A stretch of 64,000 bases of DNA from Methylobacterium segetis (GTDB lineage Bacteria > Pseudomonadota > Alphaproteobacteria > Rhizobiales > Beijerinckiaceae), in NCBI RefSeq assembly GCF_004348265.1, contig NZ_SMNT01000008.1:1-64000 (forward strand). The letters run 5' to 3'. Shown in pieces: positions 34,998-44,703 of the stretch. Both the position numbers and the translations under genes were made by a program. The stretch's first letter is position 1. Every line of letters starts with the position of its first letter. The notes beneath the pieces are model-generated. The model saw only the letters and a program-made list of their open reading frames with translations, was not told the origin of the DNA and did not search any database.

Positions 34998-37253
34998 TCA
35001 GTGTCCTTCCCCCCTCAAGGGCAGCGTGAAATGGAAGGTCGCGCCCTCACCGAGCTTGCCCTCGGCCCAGGTCCGGCCGCCGTGCCGCTCGACGATGCGA
35101 CGCACGTTCGCGAGTCCAATGCCGGTCCCCTCGAACTCTTCGACACGATGGAGGCGCTGGAACACCCCGAACAGCTTGTCGACGTAGGCCATGTCGAAGC
35201 CGACGCCGTTGTCGCGCACGAAGAAGACGGCTTCGCCGTCCGATGGTGGAAGGCGCCCGACCGCGATGACCGCCTCGGGGCGGTCGCGGGTGTATTTCAG
35301 CGCGTTCGAGAGCAGGTTCTCAAGCACGAGGCGCAGCATGAACGGGTCGGCGTAGGCTCGACCGAGGGGGCCGATCTCCCATCGGATCGTGCGCTCGGGA
35401 AGGACGTCGCGCATCGCCTTGCGCCGGACCTCCTCGACCAGGGCGTTCATGTCGCCGGCGACACGGTTCAGGGCGTGGCGGCCCATCTGCGAGAAGGTGA
35501 GGAGGTTGTCGACGAGGGTGCCGGCGGAAAAGGCCGCCTCGATGATCGTCTCGACGTAGTGCCGGCCCTTGTCGGAGAGGTTCGCCCCCTCGCGGTTCTT
35601 GAGGAGGTTCGAGTAGCCGACGATGTGCCGGAACGGCGCCCGCAGGTCGTGGCTGACCGAGTAGGAGAACGCCTCCAGCTCCTTGTTCGAGCGCTGCAGC
35701 TCCTCGCTCATCGCCGCGAGCTCCTCGGCCCGGCGCAGCACGATGCCGAGCACCGAGGAGCGCAGGTCCTTGGCCGCCTCGACTTCTGGGACGGACCAGG
35801 GCAGTGAGCGGCCCTTCACCGTCTCCTTCCAGGTCTCGAAGGACTTACGCGGGTGAAGTCGGTCAGGGCCGCCTTCCGGGTCAGGCTGGGCCGGCTTGAC
35901 CGGATTGCCGCCCCACTTAACAGTCCGCACCACCTCCGGCCTGAACCAGAGGATGTAGCTCGCGTACTTCTTCGAGACCGAGATGGCGAGCAACCCGCTG
36001 GCCCTGTCGGCGAAGGCATCCGCCGCCGGCAGGAGCTCCGACAGCGTCTCGGTCGCGAAGACCTCGGCGGCCTCGTCCTGCGCCGAGAGCCAGTCGTGGA
36101 GGAGACGGACCTCCTGCTCGGAGGGCGTGGTCCCGATCAGGCGGCAGCGGTCGCCCGTGACGATGGCCGCGCCCGCCGCGTTCACCAGCGCCATGACGTC
36201 GTCGGGGTGATTGAGCAGGCCGTCGACGAAGCTGTCCTCTTCGGCCATGAAGCCGAGCAGCCGGGCCTGCACGGCCCCCAGCGCGAGGCGCTGCTCGGCC
36301 TGGGCGCCCCGCTCGCGGGCGGAGAGTTGCAGGGCGAAGATCTGGGTGAGGATGTCGCAGGCGTTGCGGGCCTGGAGCGGCACGCGGTGCGGCTCGCGGT
36401 TGTGGCAGGAGACCAGGCCCCAGAGGACGTCGTCGACTAGGATCGAGACGGACATTGACGCCCCGGTACCCATGTTGCGCATGTACTCGACGTGCACCGG
36501 CGAGACGCTGCGCAGCACCGACTGGCTGAGGTCGAGCGGCTTGCCCTCGGGCGTGAGGCTCGGCCGGATCGGCACCGGCTCGTATCCGGCGTCCGGGATG
36601 ATGCGCAGGCGGTTGCGCCGGTAGAGCTCGCGCGCCTGGACCGGGATGTCCGAGGCGGGAAAGCGCAGGTCGAGGTAGGAGGGCAGCACCCCGTTGCCGT
36701 CCTCGGCGAGCACCGTGCCGTGCCAATCCCGGTCGAACCGGTAGACCAGCACGCGGTCGAAGCCGGTGACGTGCCGGATGTCAGCGGCCACGATTTCGCA
36801 AAGGTCCTCGACGGACCGGGCGAGGCGCAGGCGCTGCACGAAGGCGCGCAGCCGTGGGGTGAGCGCGTCGAGCCCGGCAGCGGCCGCGGCATCCGCGATC
36901 TCCTCCAGCTCCAGCACGACGAGGCCGCCGACCCGGTGCGCCGCGACCTCGTAGGCCTGGGAGGCCGCGCCGCTTTCGAGAATCACGGTCCGCAGGTAGA
37001 GCGCGCCGTCCTCGTTGGGCGGGTCGTCGAGGTAGTGCCGCACGAGCGCAGCCAACTCGGGCAGGACGGCGTCGAGACTCGCGCCGACGGTCGCCGCGGC
37101 CGGCGCGTTCGCGCTGGCCTGCACGATGGCGAGGCTCGCGGCTTCGAGGGTGAGCAGGAACCCGTGGGGCTGTACGCTGCCGACGATATGGATGGGTTCG
37201 CGATCGCAGGCCGTGAGGTCAAGTCTCGGCGTGACGGCGCTCCGTAGATCCAA
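34998..37253 (-). CDS. bphP: Bacteriophytochrome histidine kinase (751 aa)
   Basis: Red/far-red light receptor kinase. The N-terminal PAS has the biliverdin-attachment Cys16 in ACDREPIHIVGSVQPHG. The GAF domain carries LRFPASDIPVQARELY (the conserved D-I-P motif) and YMRNMGTGASMSVSI. The PHY domain has the tongue motif HPRKSFETWKETVKGRSLPW. HisKA (H535, SVSHDLRAPF) and HATPase_c (NLLSNALKYTRDRP, GTGIGLANVRRI) follow. Length is typical. It heads an operon with a CheY-like regulator and a REC-HK-REC protein. No heme oxygenase for biliverdin supply is in the window. Confidence 0.95.
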   Translation of the reverse strand: MDLRSAVTPRLDLTACDREPIHIVGSVQPHGFLLTLEAASLAIVQASANAPAAATVGASLDAVLPELAALVRHYLDDPPNEDGALYLRTVILESGAASQAYEVAAHRVGGLVVLELEEIADAAAAAGLDALTPRLRAFVQRLRLARSVEDLCEIVAADIRHVTGFDRVLVYRFDRDWHGTVLAEDGNGVLPSYLDLRFPASDIPVQARELYRRNRLRIIPDAGYEPVPIRPSLTPEGKPLDLSQSVLRSVSPVHVEYMRNMGTGASMSVSILVDDVLWGLVSCHNREPHRVPLQARNACDILTQIFALQLSARERGAQAEQRLALGAVQARLLGFMAEEDSFVDGLLNHPDDVMALVNAAGAAIVTGDRCRLIGTTPSEQEVRLLHDWLSAQDEAAEVFATETLSELLPAADAFADRASGLLAISVSKKYASYILWFRPEVVRTVKWGGNPVKPAQPDPEGGPDRLHPRKSFETWKETVKGRSLPWSVPEVEAAKDLRSSVLGIVLRRAEELAAMSEELQRSNKELEAFSYSVSHDLRAPFRHIVGYSNLLKNREGANLSDKGRHYVETIIEAAFSAGTLVDNLLTFSQMGRHALNRVAGDMNALVEEVRRKAMRDVLPERTIRWEIGPLGRAYADPFMLRLVLENLLSNALKYTRDRPEAVIAVGRLPPSDGEAVFFVRDNGVGFDMAYVDKLFGVFQRLHRVEEFEGTGIGLANVRRIVERHGGRTWAEGKLGEGATFHFTLPLRGEGH

Positions 37254-37630
37254 CCGATGATCTCCCTCGCGAAGGCTGCGGCCCTTGCGAGCTCGACAAT
37301 CACCAATTGTTTAACATCGGACGGTTCGCCTGCCTATGACGTGTGTTCGCAGGCGCATCCCGCCCCTGGGCCGAAAGGTCACATCCCGACAGAAATCAGC
37401 AGCTGGGTCGTGATCGGGGCGCGGCCGAGTTGCTGCGAGCGAGGACCGCGAGCAGGCTGGCAACCACATCTTATGGGTGGCCTAATTGAGGCTCCCGACC
37501 TCGCAGCAGGTCGATCACGCCAGATCCTGCCACTGCAGCGCTCAGGTCAGCTAGTTGCACCCCGAATGCACCCCAACAATGAAAATCTGGGGTGCAAACA
37601 GAAATGACGCAGATCTAAGCGATTGGATAT
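37254..37630. other. Right-end spacer of the island
   Basis: About 380 bases between the bacteriophytochrome start and the right repeat. It must contain the leftward phytochrome promoter. The last 80 bases hold the GCACCCC-type sites annotated separately. I see no gene. Confidence 0.5.
37555..37597 (+). promoter_or_regulatory. Candidate integrase arm-type sites, right end
   Basis: TTGCACCCC lies at 37555-37563, ATGCACCCC at 37566-37574 (again an 11-base period) and an inverted copy GGGGTGCAA at 37589-37597, all within 80 bases of the right repeat. They mirror the pair at 25207-25226. A role as recombinase or excisionase binding sites is inferred. Confidence 0.5.
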
Positions 37631-37682
37631 TATGGTGGGCGGTGAGGGACTCGAACCCCCGACCCTCTCCGTGTAAAGGAGA
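37631..37682 (-). repeat. Right attachment repeat (att) within tRNA-Val
   Basis: Exact 52-base match to 25054-25105, covering the 3' part of the intact tRNA-Val from the anticodon arm through CCA and two bases beyond. The island therefore keeps the tRNA functional. Confidence 0.92.
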
Positions 37683-37708
37683 CGCTCTACCAACTGAGCT
37701 AACCGCCC
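37633..37708 (-). tRNA. tRNA-Val (anticodon TAC)
   Basis: Full cloverleaf on the minus strand. The acceptor GGGCGGT pairs with ACCGCCC. The anticodon stem TCTCC/GGAGA encloses loop TTTACAC with anticodon TAC. The T-arm GGTTCGAGTCC is standard and CCA is encoded (37633-37635). It is the integration target of the island to its left. Confidence 0.97.
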
Positions 37709-37789
37709 GCGCCGCACGGGTTAAGCAAGCTGCCCCGGCCGCGCAAGCACTTCGTGCGCGCGGCCCGCCTGCGGCCCTCTGAAACGGGA

Positions 37790-37823
37790 ACGGCCCCCGG
37801 GAGCCGAGGCTTCCGGGGGCCGT
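37790..37823 (-). terminator. Hairpin terminator downstream of lon
   Basis: A perfect 11-bp GC-rich stem (ACGGCCCCCGG / CCGGGGGCCGT) whose 12-base loop can pair further (AGCC/GGCT). It lies 27 bases past the lon stop. No T-run follows, so efficiency as a Rho-independent terminator is uncertain. Confidence 0.6.
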
Positions 37824-37849
37824 CCGTTCAGTGTGCGGGTTCGATCCGG

Positions 37850-40273
37850 TCAGTGTGCGACGAGGCTCGCCCCGTCGTCGTCGGACCGTGCGGGCTTGGC
37901 CGCGGGGATCGGCTCGTCCCACTCGATCGGCTCGGGCTGGCGCACGAGAGCGCGGGCCAGAACCTGATCCATCCGCGAGACGGGCACGATCTCGAGGCCG
38001 TTCTTCACGCTGTCGGGCACCTCGGCGATGTCCTTGGCGTTCTCCTCGGGGATCAGCACCGTCTTGATGCCGCCGCGGAGCGCGGCGAGCAGCTTCTCCT
38101 TCAGGCCACCGATCGGCAGCACCCGGCCGCGCAGCGTCACCTCGCCCGTCATGGCCACCTCGCGGCGCACCGGGATGCCGGTGAGCGTCGAGATGATGGC
38201 GGTCGCCATCGCGATGCCGGCCGAGGGCCCGTCCTTCGGGGTCGCCCCCTCCGGCACGTGGACGTGGATGTCCCGGCGCTCGAACAGCGGCGGCTCGATG
38301 CCGAAATCGATGGCCCGGGAGCGGACGTAGCTCGCCGCCGCCGAGATCGACTCCTTCATCACGTCGCGCAGGTTGCCCGTGACCGTCATCTTGCCCTTGC
38401 CGGGCATCATGACGCCCTCGATCGTCAGGAGCTCGCCGCCGACCTCGGTCCAGGCGAGACCCGTGACGACGCCGACCTGATCGTCCGGGTCGATCTCGCC
38501 GTAGCGGAACTTCGGCGGCCCCAGGAACTCGGGCAGGGTGTCGGGCGTCACCGCGACGGCCTTCACCTTGGTGATCAGGATCTCCTTCACCGCCTTGCGG
38601 ATCAGGTTCGAGATCTCCCGCTCCAGGTTGCGCACGCCCGCCTCCCGCGTGTAGCGGCGGATGAGCATGAGCAGGCCCTCGTCCGAGACCGACCATTCCT
38701 TCGCGTCGAGCCCGTGCTTCTTCGTGGCGCCCGGGATCAGGTGGCGGCGGGCGATCTCCAGCTTCTCCTCTTCGGTGTAGCCGGCGATGCGGATCACCTC
38801 CATCCGGTCCATGAGCGGGGCCGGGATGTTCAGCGTGTTGGCCGTCGTCACGAACATCACGTTCGACAGGTCGTAATCGACCTCGAGGTAATGGTCGTTG
38901 AAGGTCGCGTTCTGCTCGGGGTCGAGAACCTCGAGGAGCGCGGCCGACGGGTCACCCCGGAAATCCATGCCCATCTTGTCGATCTCGTCGAGCAGGATGA
39001 GCGGGTTCGAGGTCTTGGCCTTGCGCATGGACTGCACGATCTTGCCCGGCATCGAGCCGATATAGGTCCTGCGGTGACCGCGGATCTCGGCCTCGTCCCG
39101 CACGCCGCCGAGCGACATGCGCACGAACTCGCGCCCCGTGGCCTTGGCGATCGACTTGCCGAGCGAGGTCTTGCCGACGCCCGGAGGGCCGACGAGGCAC
39201 AGGATCGGGCCCGTGAGCTTGTTGGCGCGCTGCTGCACGGCGAGATACTCGACGATGCGCTCCTTCACCTTGTCGAGGCCGAAATGGTCCTCGTCGAGGA
39301 GCACCTGGGCGCCGAGCAGGTCCTTCTTGATCTTCGAGCGCTTGCCCCACGGGATGCCGAGCATCCAGTCGAGGTAGTTGCGCACGACCGTGGCCTCGGC
39401 CGACATCGGCGACATCTGGCGCAGCTTCTTCAGCTCGGCCGTCGCCTTCTCGCGGGCCTCCTTGGAGAGCTTCGTCTTCTCGATCTTGTCCTCGAGCTCG
39501 GCCAGCTCGTCGCGGCCATCCTCGTCGCCGAGCTCCTTCTGGATCGCCTTCATCTGCTCGTTGAGGTAGTACTCGCGCTGGGTCTTCTCCATCTGCCGCT
39601 TGACGCGGGTCCGGATGCGCTTCTCCACCTGGAGCACGGAGATCTCGCTCTCCATCAGCGACAGCACGCGCTCCAGGCGCTGCGCCACCGTGGGGATCTC
39701 CAGGATCGCCTGCTTGTCGGCGATCTTGACGGCGAGGTGCGAGCCGACCGTGTCGGCGAGCTTGGAGGGCTCGTCGATCTGCGTGACGGCGGAGACGACC
39801 TCGGGCGAGATCTTCTTGTTGAGCTTCACGTAGTTCTCGAACTCGGACACGACCGAGCGCGCGAGCGCCTCCGCCTCGACGCGGTCGCCGAGATCGTCGG
39901 TCAGCGTCTGGGCGCGCGCCTCGTAGAACTCCTCGGACGATTCGAAGCCGAGGATCTTGGCGCGGCCGGCGCCCTCGACCAGCACCTTCACGGTGCCGTC
40001 GGGCAGCTTCAGGAGCTGCAGGACGCTCGCGAGCGTGCCGATCGTGTAGATCGCGTCGGTGGCCGGGTCGTCGTCGCCCGCGTTGATCTGCGTGGCGAGC
40101 AGGATGTGCCGGTCGGTGCGGACCGCCTCCTCAAGGGCGCGGATCGACTTCTCGCGGCCGACGAAGAGCGGCACGATCATATGCGGGAACACGACGATGT
40201 CGCGCAGCGGCAGGACGGCGTAAGCGCCCGTCGAGCCCGGAACGACCGGCTGACGCGATTTCGACTGAGTCAT
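37850..40273 (-). CDS. lon: ATP-dependent protease Lon (807 aa)
   Basis: Cytoplasmic AAA+ serine protease that degrades damaged and regulatory proteins. The N-terminal substrate domain begins [20 protein letters not shown]. The Walker A is [13 protein letters not shown] and Walker B is [11 protein letters not shown]. The protease dyad is S684 ([11 protein letters not shown]) and K727 (GGLKEKLL), 43 residues apart as in E. coli Lon. ATG 40273 ([11 protein letters not shown]) is preferred over an ATG six codons upstream. It follows clpX on the same strand after 280 bases, giving the conserved tig-clpP-clpX-lon order. Confidence 0.97.
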   Translation of the reverse strand: MTQSKSRQPVVPGSTGAYAVLPLRDIVVFPHMIVPLFVGREKSIRALEEAVRTDRHILLATQINAGDDDPATDAIYTIGTLASVLQLLKLPDGTVKVLVEGAGRAKILGFESSEEFYEARAQTLTDDLGDRVEAEALARSVVSEFENYVKLNKKISPEVVSAVTQIDEPSKLADTVGSHLAVKIADKQAILEIPTVAQRLERVLSLMESEISVLQVEKRIRTRVKRQMEKTQREYYLNEQMKAIQKELGDEDGRDELAELEDKIEKTKLSKEAREKATAELKKLRQMSPMSAEATVVRNYLDWMLGIPWGKRSKIKKDLLGAQVLLDEDHFGLDKVKERIVEYLAVQQRANKLTGPILCLVGPPGVGKTSLGKSIAKATGREFVRMSLGGVRDEAEIRGHRRTYIGSMPGKIVQSMRKAKTSNPLILLDEIDKMGMDFRGDPSAALLEVLDPEQNATFNDHYLEVDYDLSNVMFVTTANTLNIPAPLMDRMEVIRIAGYTEEEKLEIARRHLIPGATKKHGLDAKEWSVSDEGLLMLIRRYTREAGVRNLEREISNLIRKAVKEILITKVKAVAVTPDTLPEFLGPPKFRYGEIDPDDQVGVVTGLAWTEVGGELLTIEGVMMPGKGKMTVTGNLRDVMKESISAAASYVRSRAIDFGIEPPLFERRDIHVHVPEGATPKDGPSAGIAMATAIISTLTGIPVRREVAMTGEVTLRGRVLPIGGLKEKLLAALRGGIKTVLIPEENAKDIAEVPDSVKNGLEIVPVSRMDQVLARALVRQPEPIEWDEPIPAAKPARSDDDGASLVAH

Positions 40274-40553
40274 GGCTGACTTCCTCATCATGGACGCCGG
40301 GCAGTCGCTCCTCCGTCGTCAGGAGCAAGCATCCTGCCAGGGGCCGACCGGGCCGCGAGGGTCGGAAATGTCTGGGGACTTTGCGGCTGGTGGCGCGGCA
40401 CCGCACCTCGAAGGGAGCGTACGGCCACTGCGCTGTCCCTCAATTGGTCCTCGGAAGCGCCTGTTTCAAGCGGCGCCCCGGGGCCCTCGTGCCGGCCGGG
40501 CCTGCGAATTCCGCATGCCCGACCAGCGACTTAGCGCAGGTTCAAACGTGCGC
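40274..40553. other. clpX-lon intergenic region
   Basis: About 280 bases that should contain the lon promoter (leftward). I cannot assign a heat-shock -35/-10 pair with confidence and see no small gene. Confidence 0.4.
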
Positions 40554-41825
<1,272 letters not shown>

Positions 41826-42068
41826 ATCGGTCTCCGATTCATGCGCGCGGTGCCAGCCAGGGGCGCACGCGCATCGTTCAAACGTAAGGACATCCGCCTA
41901 AAGAAACAGTCACCTGCGCGCTTCTGCCGAGCCGACTGGCCAGAATCGCGATGCAAACACGCGGCCGCCCCGCGATCAAGCCGGTCTATCAACGCCCCAC
42001 CCCTCCGTTTCGACGCATGGAGGGCGGGGTGTGGCCGGGGCGCATCGGAGCTACCCCGGCCGGACGCC

Positions 42069-42698
42069 TCAGGCCGCCGCCGGCTCGGGCCGCTTCTGGA
42101 TGACCTCGTCGATGAGGCCGAACTCCTTGGCAGCGTCCGCGGTCATGAAATTGTCGCGCTCGAGCGCCTGGTGGATCGTGTCGTAGTCGCGGCCCGTGTG
42201 CTTCACGTAGATCTCGTTGAGGCGCTTCTTGAGGGCCTCGATCTCGCGCGCGTGGATCAGGATGTCGGTGGCCTGGCCCTGGAAGCCGCCGGAGGGCTGG
42301 TGGACCATGATGCGGGCATTGGGCAGCGCGAAGCGATGGCCGGGCTCGCCGGCCGTCAGCAGCAGCGAGCCCATCGAGGCGGCCTGGCCGACGCAGAGCG
42401 TCGTCACCGGGCAGCGGATGAACTGCATCGTGTCGTAGATCGACAGGCCCGAGGTCACCACGCCGCCGGGCGAGTTGATGTAGAAGGAGATTTCCTTCTT
42501 CGGGTTCTCGGCCTCGAGGAACAGGAGCTGCGCGACGATGAGCGACGCGCCGTAATCCTCGACCGGGCCGGTGAGGAAGATGATCCGCTCGCGTAGCAGG
42601 CGCGAGTAGATGTCGAAGGCGCGCTCGCCGCGGCTCGACTGCTCGACCACCATGGGCACGAGCGCGCTGTTATAATAATCGACCGGATCTCTCATCAT
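42069..42698 (-). CDS. clpP: ATP-dependent Clp protease proteolytic subunit ClpP (209 aa)
   Basis: Serine protease that forms the tetradecameric chamber with ClpX. The catalytic triad is S108 ([11 protein letters not shown]), H133 ([11 protein letters not shown]) and D182 (ERDNFM). The start [20 protein letters not shown] is typical of alphaproteobacterial ClpP. An ATG six codons earlier (42716) is possible. It is followed by clpX and preceded by tig on the same strand. Confidence 0.97.
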   Translation of the reverse strand: MMRDPVDYYNSALVPMVVEQSSRGERAFDIYSRLLRERIIFLTGPVEDYGASLIVAQLLFLEAENPKKEISFYINSPGGVVTSGLSIYDTMQFIRCPVTTLCVGQAASMGSLLLTAGEPGHRFALPNARIMVHQPSGGFQGQATDILIHAREIEALKKRLNEIYVKHTGRDYDTIHQALERDNFMTADAAKEFGLIDEVIQKRPEPAAA

Positions 42699-42767
42699 CG
42701 TGCCCCAGGGCTTCAAGGGGCCCGGCCGAGCGAATCAGGCTTGGCCGGGCGAAATTCAGCGAACACC

Positions 42768-42786
42768 GGCGGCGCTTAACGCCGCC
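42768..42786 (-). terminator. Hairpin between tig and clpP
   Basis: Perfect 7-bp stem GGCGGCG / CGCCGCC with a 5-base loop, located downstream of the tig stop. There is no T-run, so it may attenuate and not fully terminate read-through into clpP. Confidence 0.4.
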
Positions 42787-42822
42787 TCACCGGTGGCCGC
42801 CGTCCCTTGAAGGAGAGGCGGC

Positions 42823-44214
42823 TCACTCGGCCTTCTGGTCGGTGGCCGGCTTCTCGTCGGCCTCGGGCTCACCGTCCTCGTCGGAGAACAGCGCCTCTTT
42901 CGAGACGGGCTCCTCGACCAGTTTGACCTGCGCGAGGACGTGGTCAACCACCTTCTCCTCGAACAGCGGCGCCCGGAGCTCGGCGAGCGCCTGCGCGTTC
43001 TTGCGGTAGAAGTCCCAGACCTGCTGCTCCTGGCCCGGGAACTGCCGGACCCGGGCGATGAGGGCCTGGTTCACCTCCTCGTCGGAGACCTTGATATCGG
43101 CGCTCTCGCCGACCTGCGCAAGCACCAGCCCGAGGCGAACGCGGCGCTCGGCGATCTTGCGGTACTCGGCCTGCGCCTTCTCCTCCGTGGTGTCCTCGTC
43201 CGCGAAGGTCTTGCCGCGGGTCTTCAGGTCCTGCTCGACCTGCGCCCAGACGGAAGCGAACTCCTGGTGGACGAGGCTCGGGGGCAGGTCGAAGGCGTAC
43301 TTGCCGTCCAGCGCGTCGAGGAGCTCCTTCTTGAGCTTGCGGCGCGAGGCCGCCTCGTAGTCGCCGCCGATCGCGGTGGAGACGGCCTCGCGCAGCTTCT
43401 CCAGCGATTCGAGGCCGAGGCCCTTGGCGAACTCGTCGTCGACCTTGGCCTCGCCGGGCGCCTGGATCTTCTGCACCGTCACGTCGAACTCGGCATCCTT
43501 GCCGGCGAGCTGCTCGGCGCCGTAGGCCTCCGGGAAGGTCGTCTTGACGAGGCGGCTCTCGCCGACCTTGGCGCCGACGAGCTGGTCCTCGAAGCCCGGG
43601 ATGAAGCTGCCCGAGCCGAGCTCGAGGTCGATGCCTTCGCCCTTGCCGCCCTCGAACTCGGTGCCGTCGATGCGGCCCACGAAGTCGATGGTGACGCGGT
43701 CGCCGTTCTGGGCCTCGGCGCCCTCCTCCTTCTCGGCGAAGGGCCGGTTCTGGCCGGCCATGCGCTGCAGGGCCTCGTCGATCTCGGCATCCGAGGGCTT
43801 GGCCACGAGCTTCTTGAGGCTCACATCCGAGAGGTCGGCGAGCTCGAAGCTCGGCAGCACCTCGACCGCGACCTTGAAGGCGAGGTCGGCCTTGGCGTCG
43901 AGGGCCTTGTCGACCACCGCCTTGTCCTCGGGGAACTCGACGCGGGGCTCGAGCGCGAGCTTCAGGCCGTTATCCGCGACGATCTTCTGGTTGGCCTCGT
44001 TGACGGCGTTCTGCAGCACGTCGGCCATCACGGAGCGGCCGTAGACCTTGCGCAGGTGCGCCACCGGCACCTTGCCGGGCCGGAAGCCCTTGAGCTGCAC
44101 CTTGTCCTTGAGGCCGGAGAGCTCGTTCGTCAGGCGATCCTCGAGCTCCTGGGCGGCGAGGAGCACCTGAAACTCGCGCTTCAGCCCCTCGGAGTGTGTC
44201 TCGGTCACCTGCAT
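42823..44214 (-). CDS. tig: Trigger factor (463 aa)
   Basis: Ribosome-associated chaperone with peptidyl-prolyl isomerase activity. The ribosome-binding loop GFRPGKVP is present as [20 protein letters not shown] (residues about 43-62). The FKBP-type domain follows ([20 protein letters not shown]), and then the long helical C-terminal arms. The acidic C-terminal tail ([19 protein letters not shown]) is common in the group. ATG 44214 matches the family start [15 protein letters not shown]. Confidence 0.97.
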   Translation of the reverse strand: MQVTETHSEGLKREFQVLLAAQELEDRLTNELSGLKDKVQLKGFRPGKVPVAHLRKVYGRSVMADVLQNAVNEANQKIVADNGLKLALEPRVEFPEDKAVVDKALDAKADLAFKVAVEVLPSFELADLSDVSLKKLVAKPSDAEIDEALQRMAGQNRPFAEKEEGAEAQNGDRVTIDFVGRIDGTEFEGGKGEGIDLELGSGSFIPGFEDQLVGAKVGESRLVKTTFPEAYGAEQLAGKDAEFDVTVQKIQAPGEAKVDDEFAKGLGLESLEKLREAVSTAIGGDYEAASRRKLKKELLDALDGKYAFDLPPSLVHQEFASVWAQVEQDLKTRGKTFADEDTTEEKAQAEYRKIAERRVRLGLVLAQVGESADIKVSDEEVNQALIARVRQFPGQEQQVWDFYRKNAQALAELRAPLFEEKVVDHVLAQVKLVEEPVSKEALFSDEDGEPEADEKPATDQKAE

Positions 44215-44408
44215 CGTCGTGTTTCCGCTCTCAAGTCCGTGTCGTCAAAAACTGCGAAGGCCCGCGCGGACCGGCCTCGCGGCGGTCCCGTGGGCCGGTG
44301 CGGGGAAGCGCGGTTGGGCCGGCCCGAAGGCCGATCGCCGGCCGGCTCAGAGCGGCTGGGCGGGCCGGCCTTCCGATGGGGGAGCCATTCCGTTCCCGTC
44401 GGCGGCAC

Positions 44409-44493
44409 TGGTGCGGGCGGAGGGGCTCGAACCCCCACGTCTTGCGACACTGGAACCTAAATCCAGCGCGTCTACCAGTTCCGCCACGCCCGC
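44409..44493 (-). tRNA. tRNA-Leu (anticodon TAG)
   Basis: Class II tRNA on the minus strand. The acceptor GCGGGCG pairs with CGCCCGC. The anticodon stem CTGGA/TCCAG encloses loop TTTAGGT with anticodon TAG. A long variable arm (TGTCGCAAGACG) is present, the T-arm is GGTTCGAGCC, and CCA is encoded. It reads the CUA codon and is not an amber suppressor. Confidence 0.96.
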
Positions 44494-44703
44494 GAGCGCC
44501 GTCACCCGGCGCGCTTCCGGCCGCCGGAGGGCGGCTCTATAGCATGCGGGGCCGGGGCCGCAGCAAAAAACTTCAGCCCCTCCGGGGGCGCAGGCGCGGC
44601 GAGGCACGGCGAGGCACGGGCAGTAGCCTCGGCCGGGTGGCGCCGCTACAAGCGGCCGTCCGCCCGCGCCCTCCCACCAGCCCCCCGATCCGCCCGAGGA
44701 GCC

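Larger units (their letters stand above)
25054..37682. mobile_element. Genomic island integrated at tRNA-Val, bounded by a 52-bp direct repeat
   Basis: Exact 52-base direct repeats at 25054-25105 and 37631-37682 bound a 12.6-kb segment. The right copy is the 3' part of an intact tRNA-Val. A P4-type integrase begins 163 bases inside the left repeat. Contents: integrase, AlpA-like regulator, HUH-motif protein, a second tyrosine recombinase with two small coupled genes, an inverted-repeat cluster, ParD plus hybrid kinase, and a bacteriophytochrome operon. No conjugation genes are seen, so it would depend on other elements or natural transfer for movement. Confidence 0.9.

Noticed and set aside
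37754-40279. 841-codon plus-strand open frame opposite lon
   Set aside because: Antisense shadow of lon with low-complexity His/Arg/Leu content. Long shadow frames are expected at this GC content.
40274-40420. Heat-shock sigma-32 promoter for lon
   Set aside because: No convincing -35/-10 pair with correct spacing could be identified on the minus strand.
44409-44493. tRNA with anticodon TAG as a possible amber suppressor
   Set aside because: Anticodon TAG reads the CUA leucine codon. An amber suppressor would need anticodon CTA.
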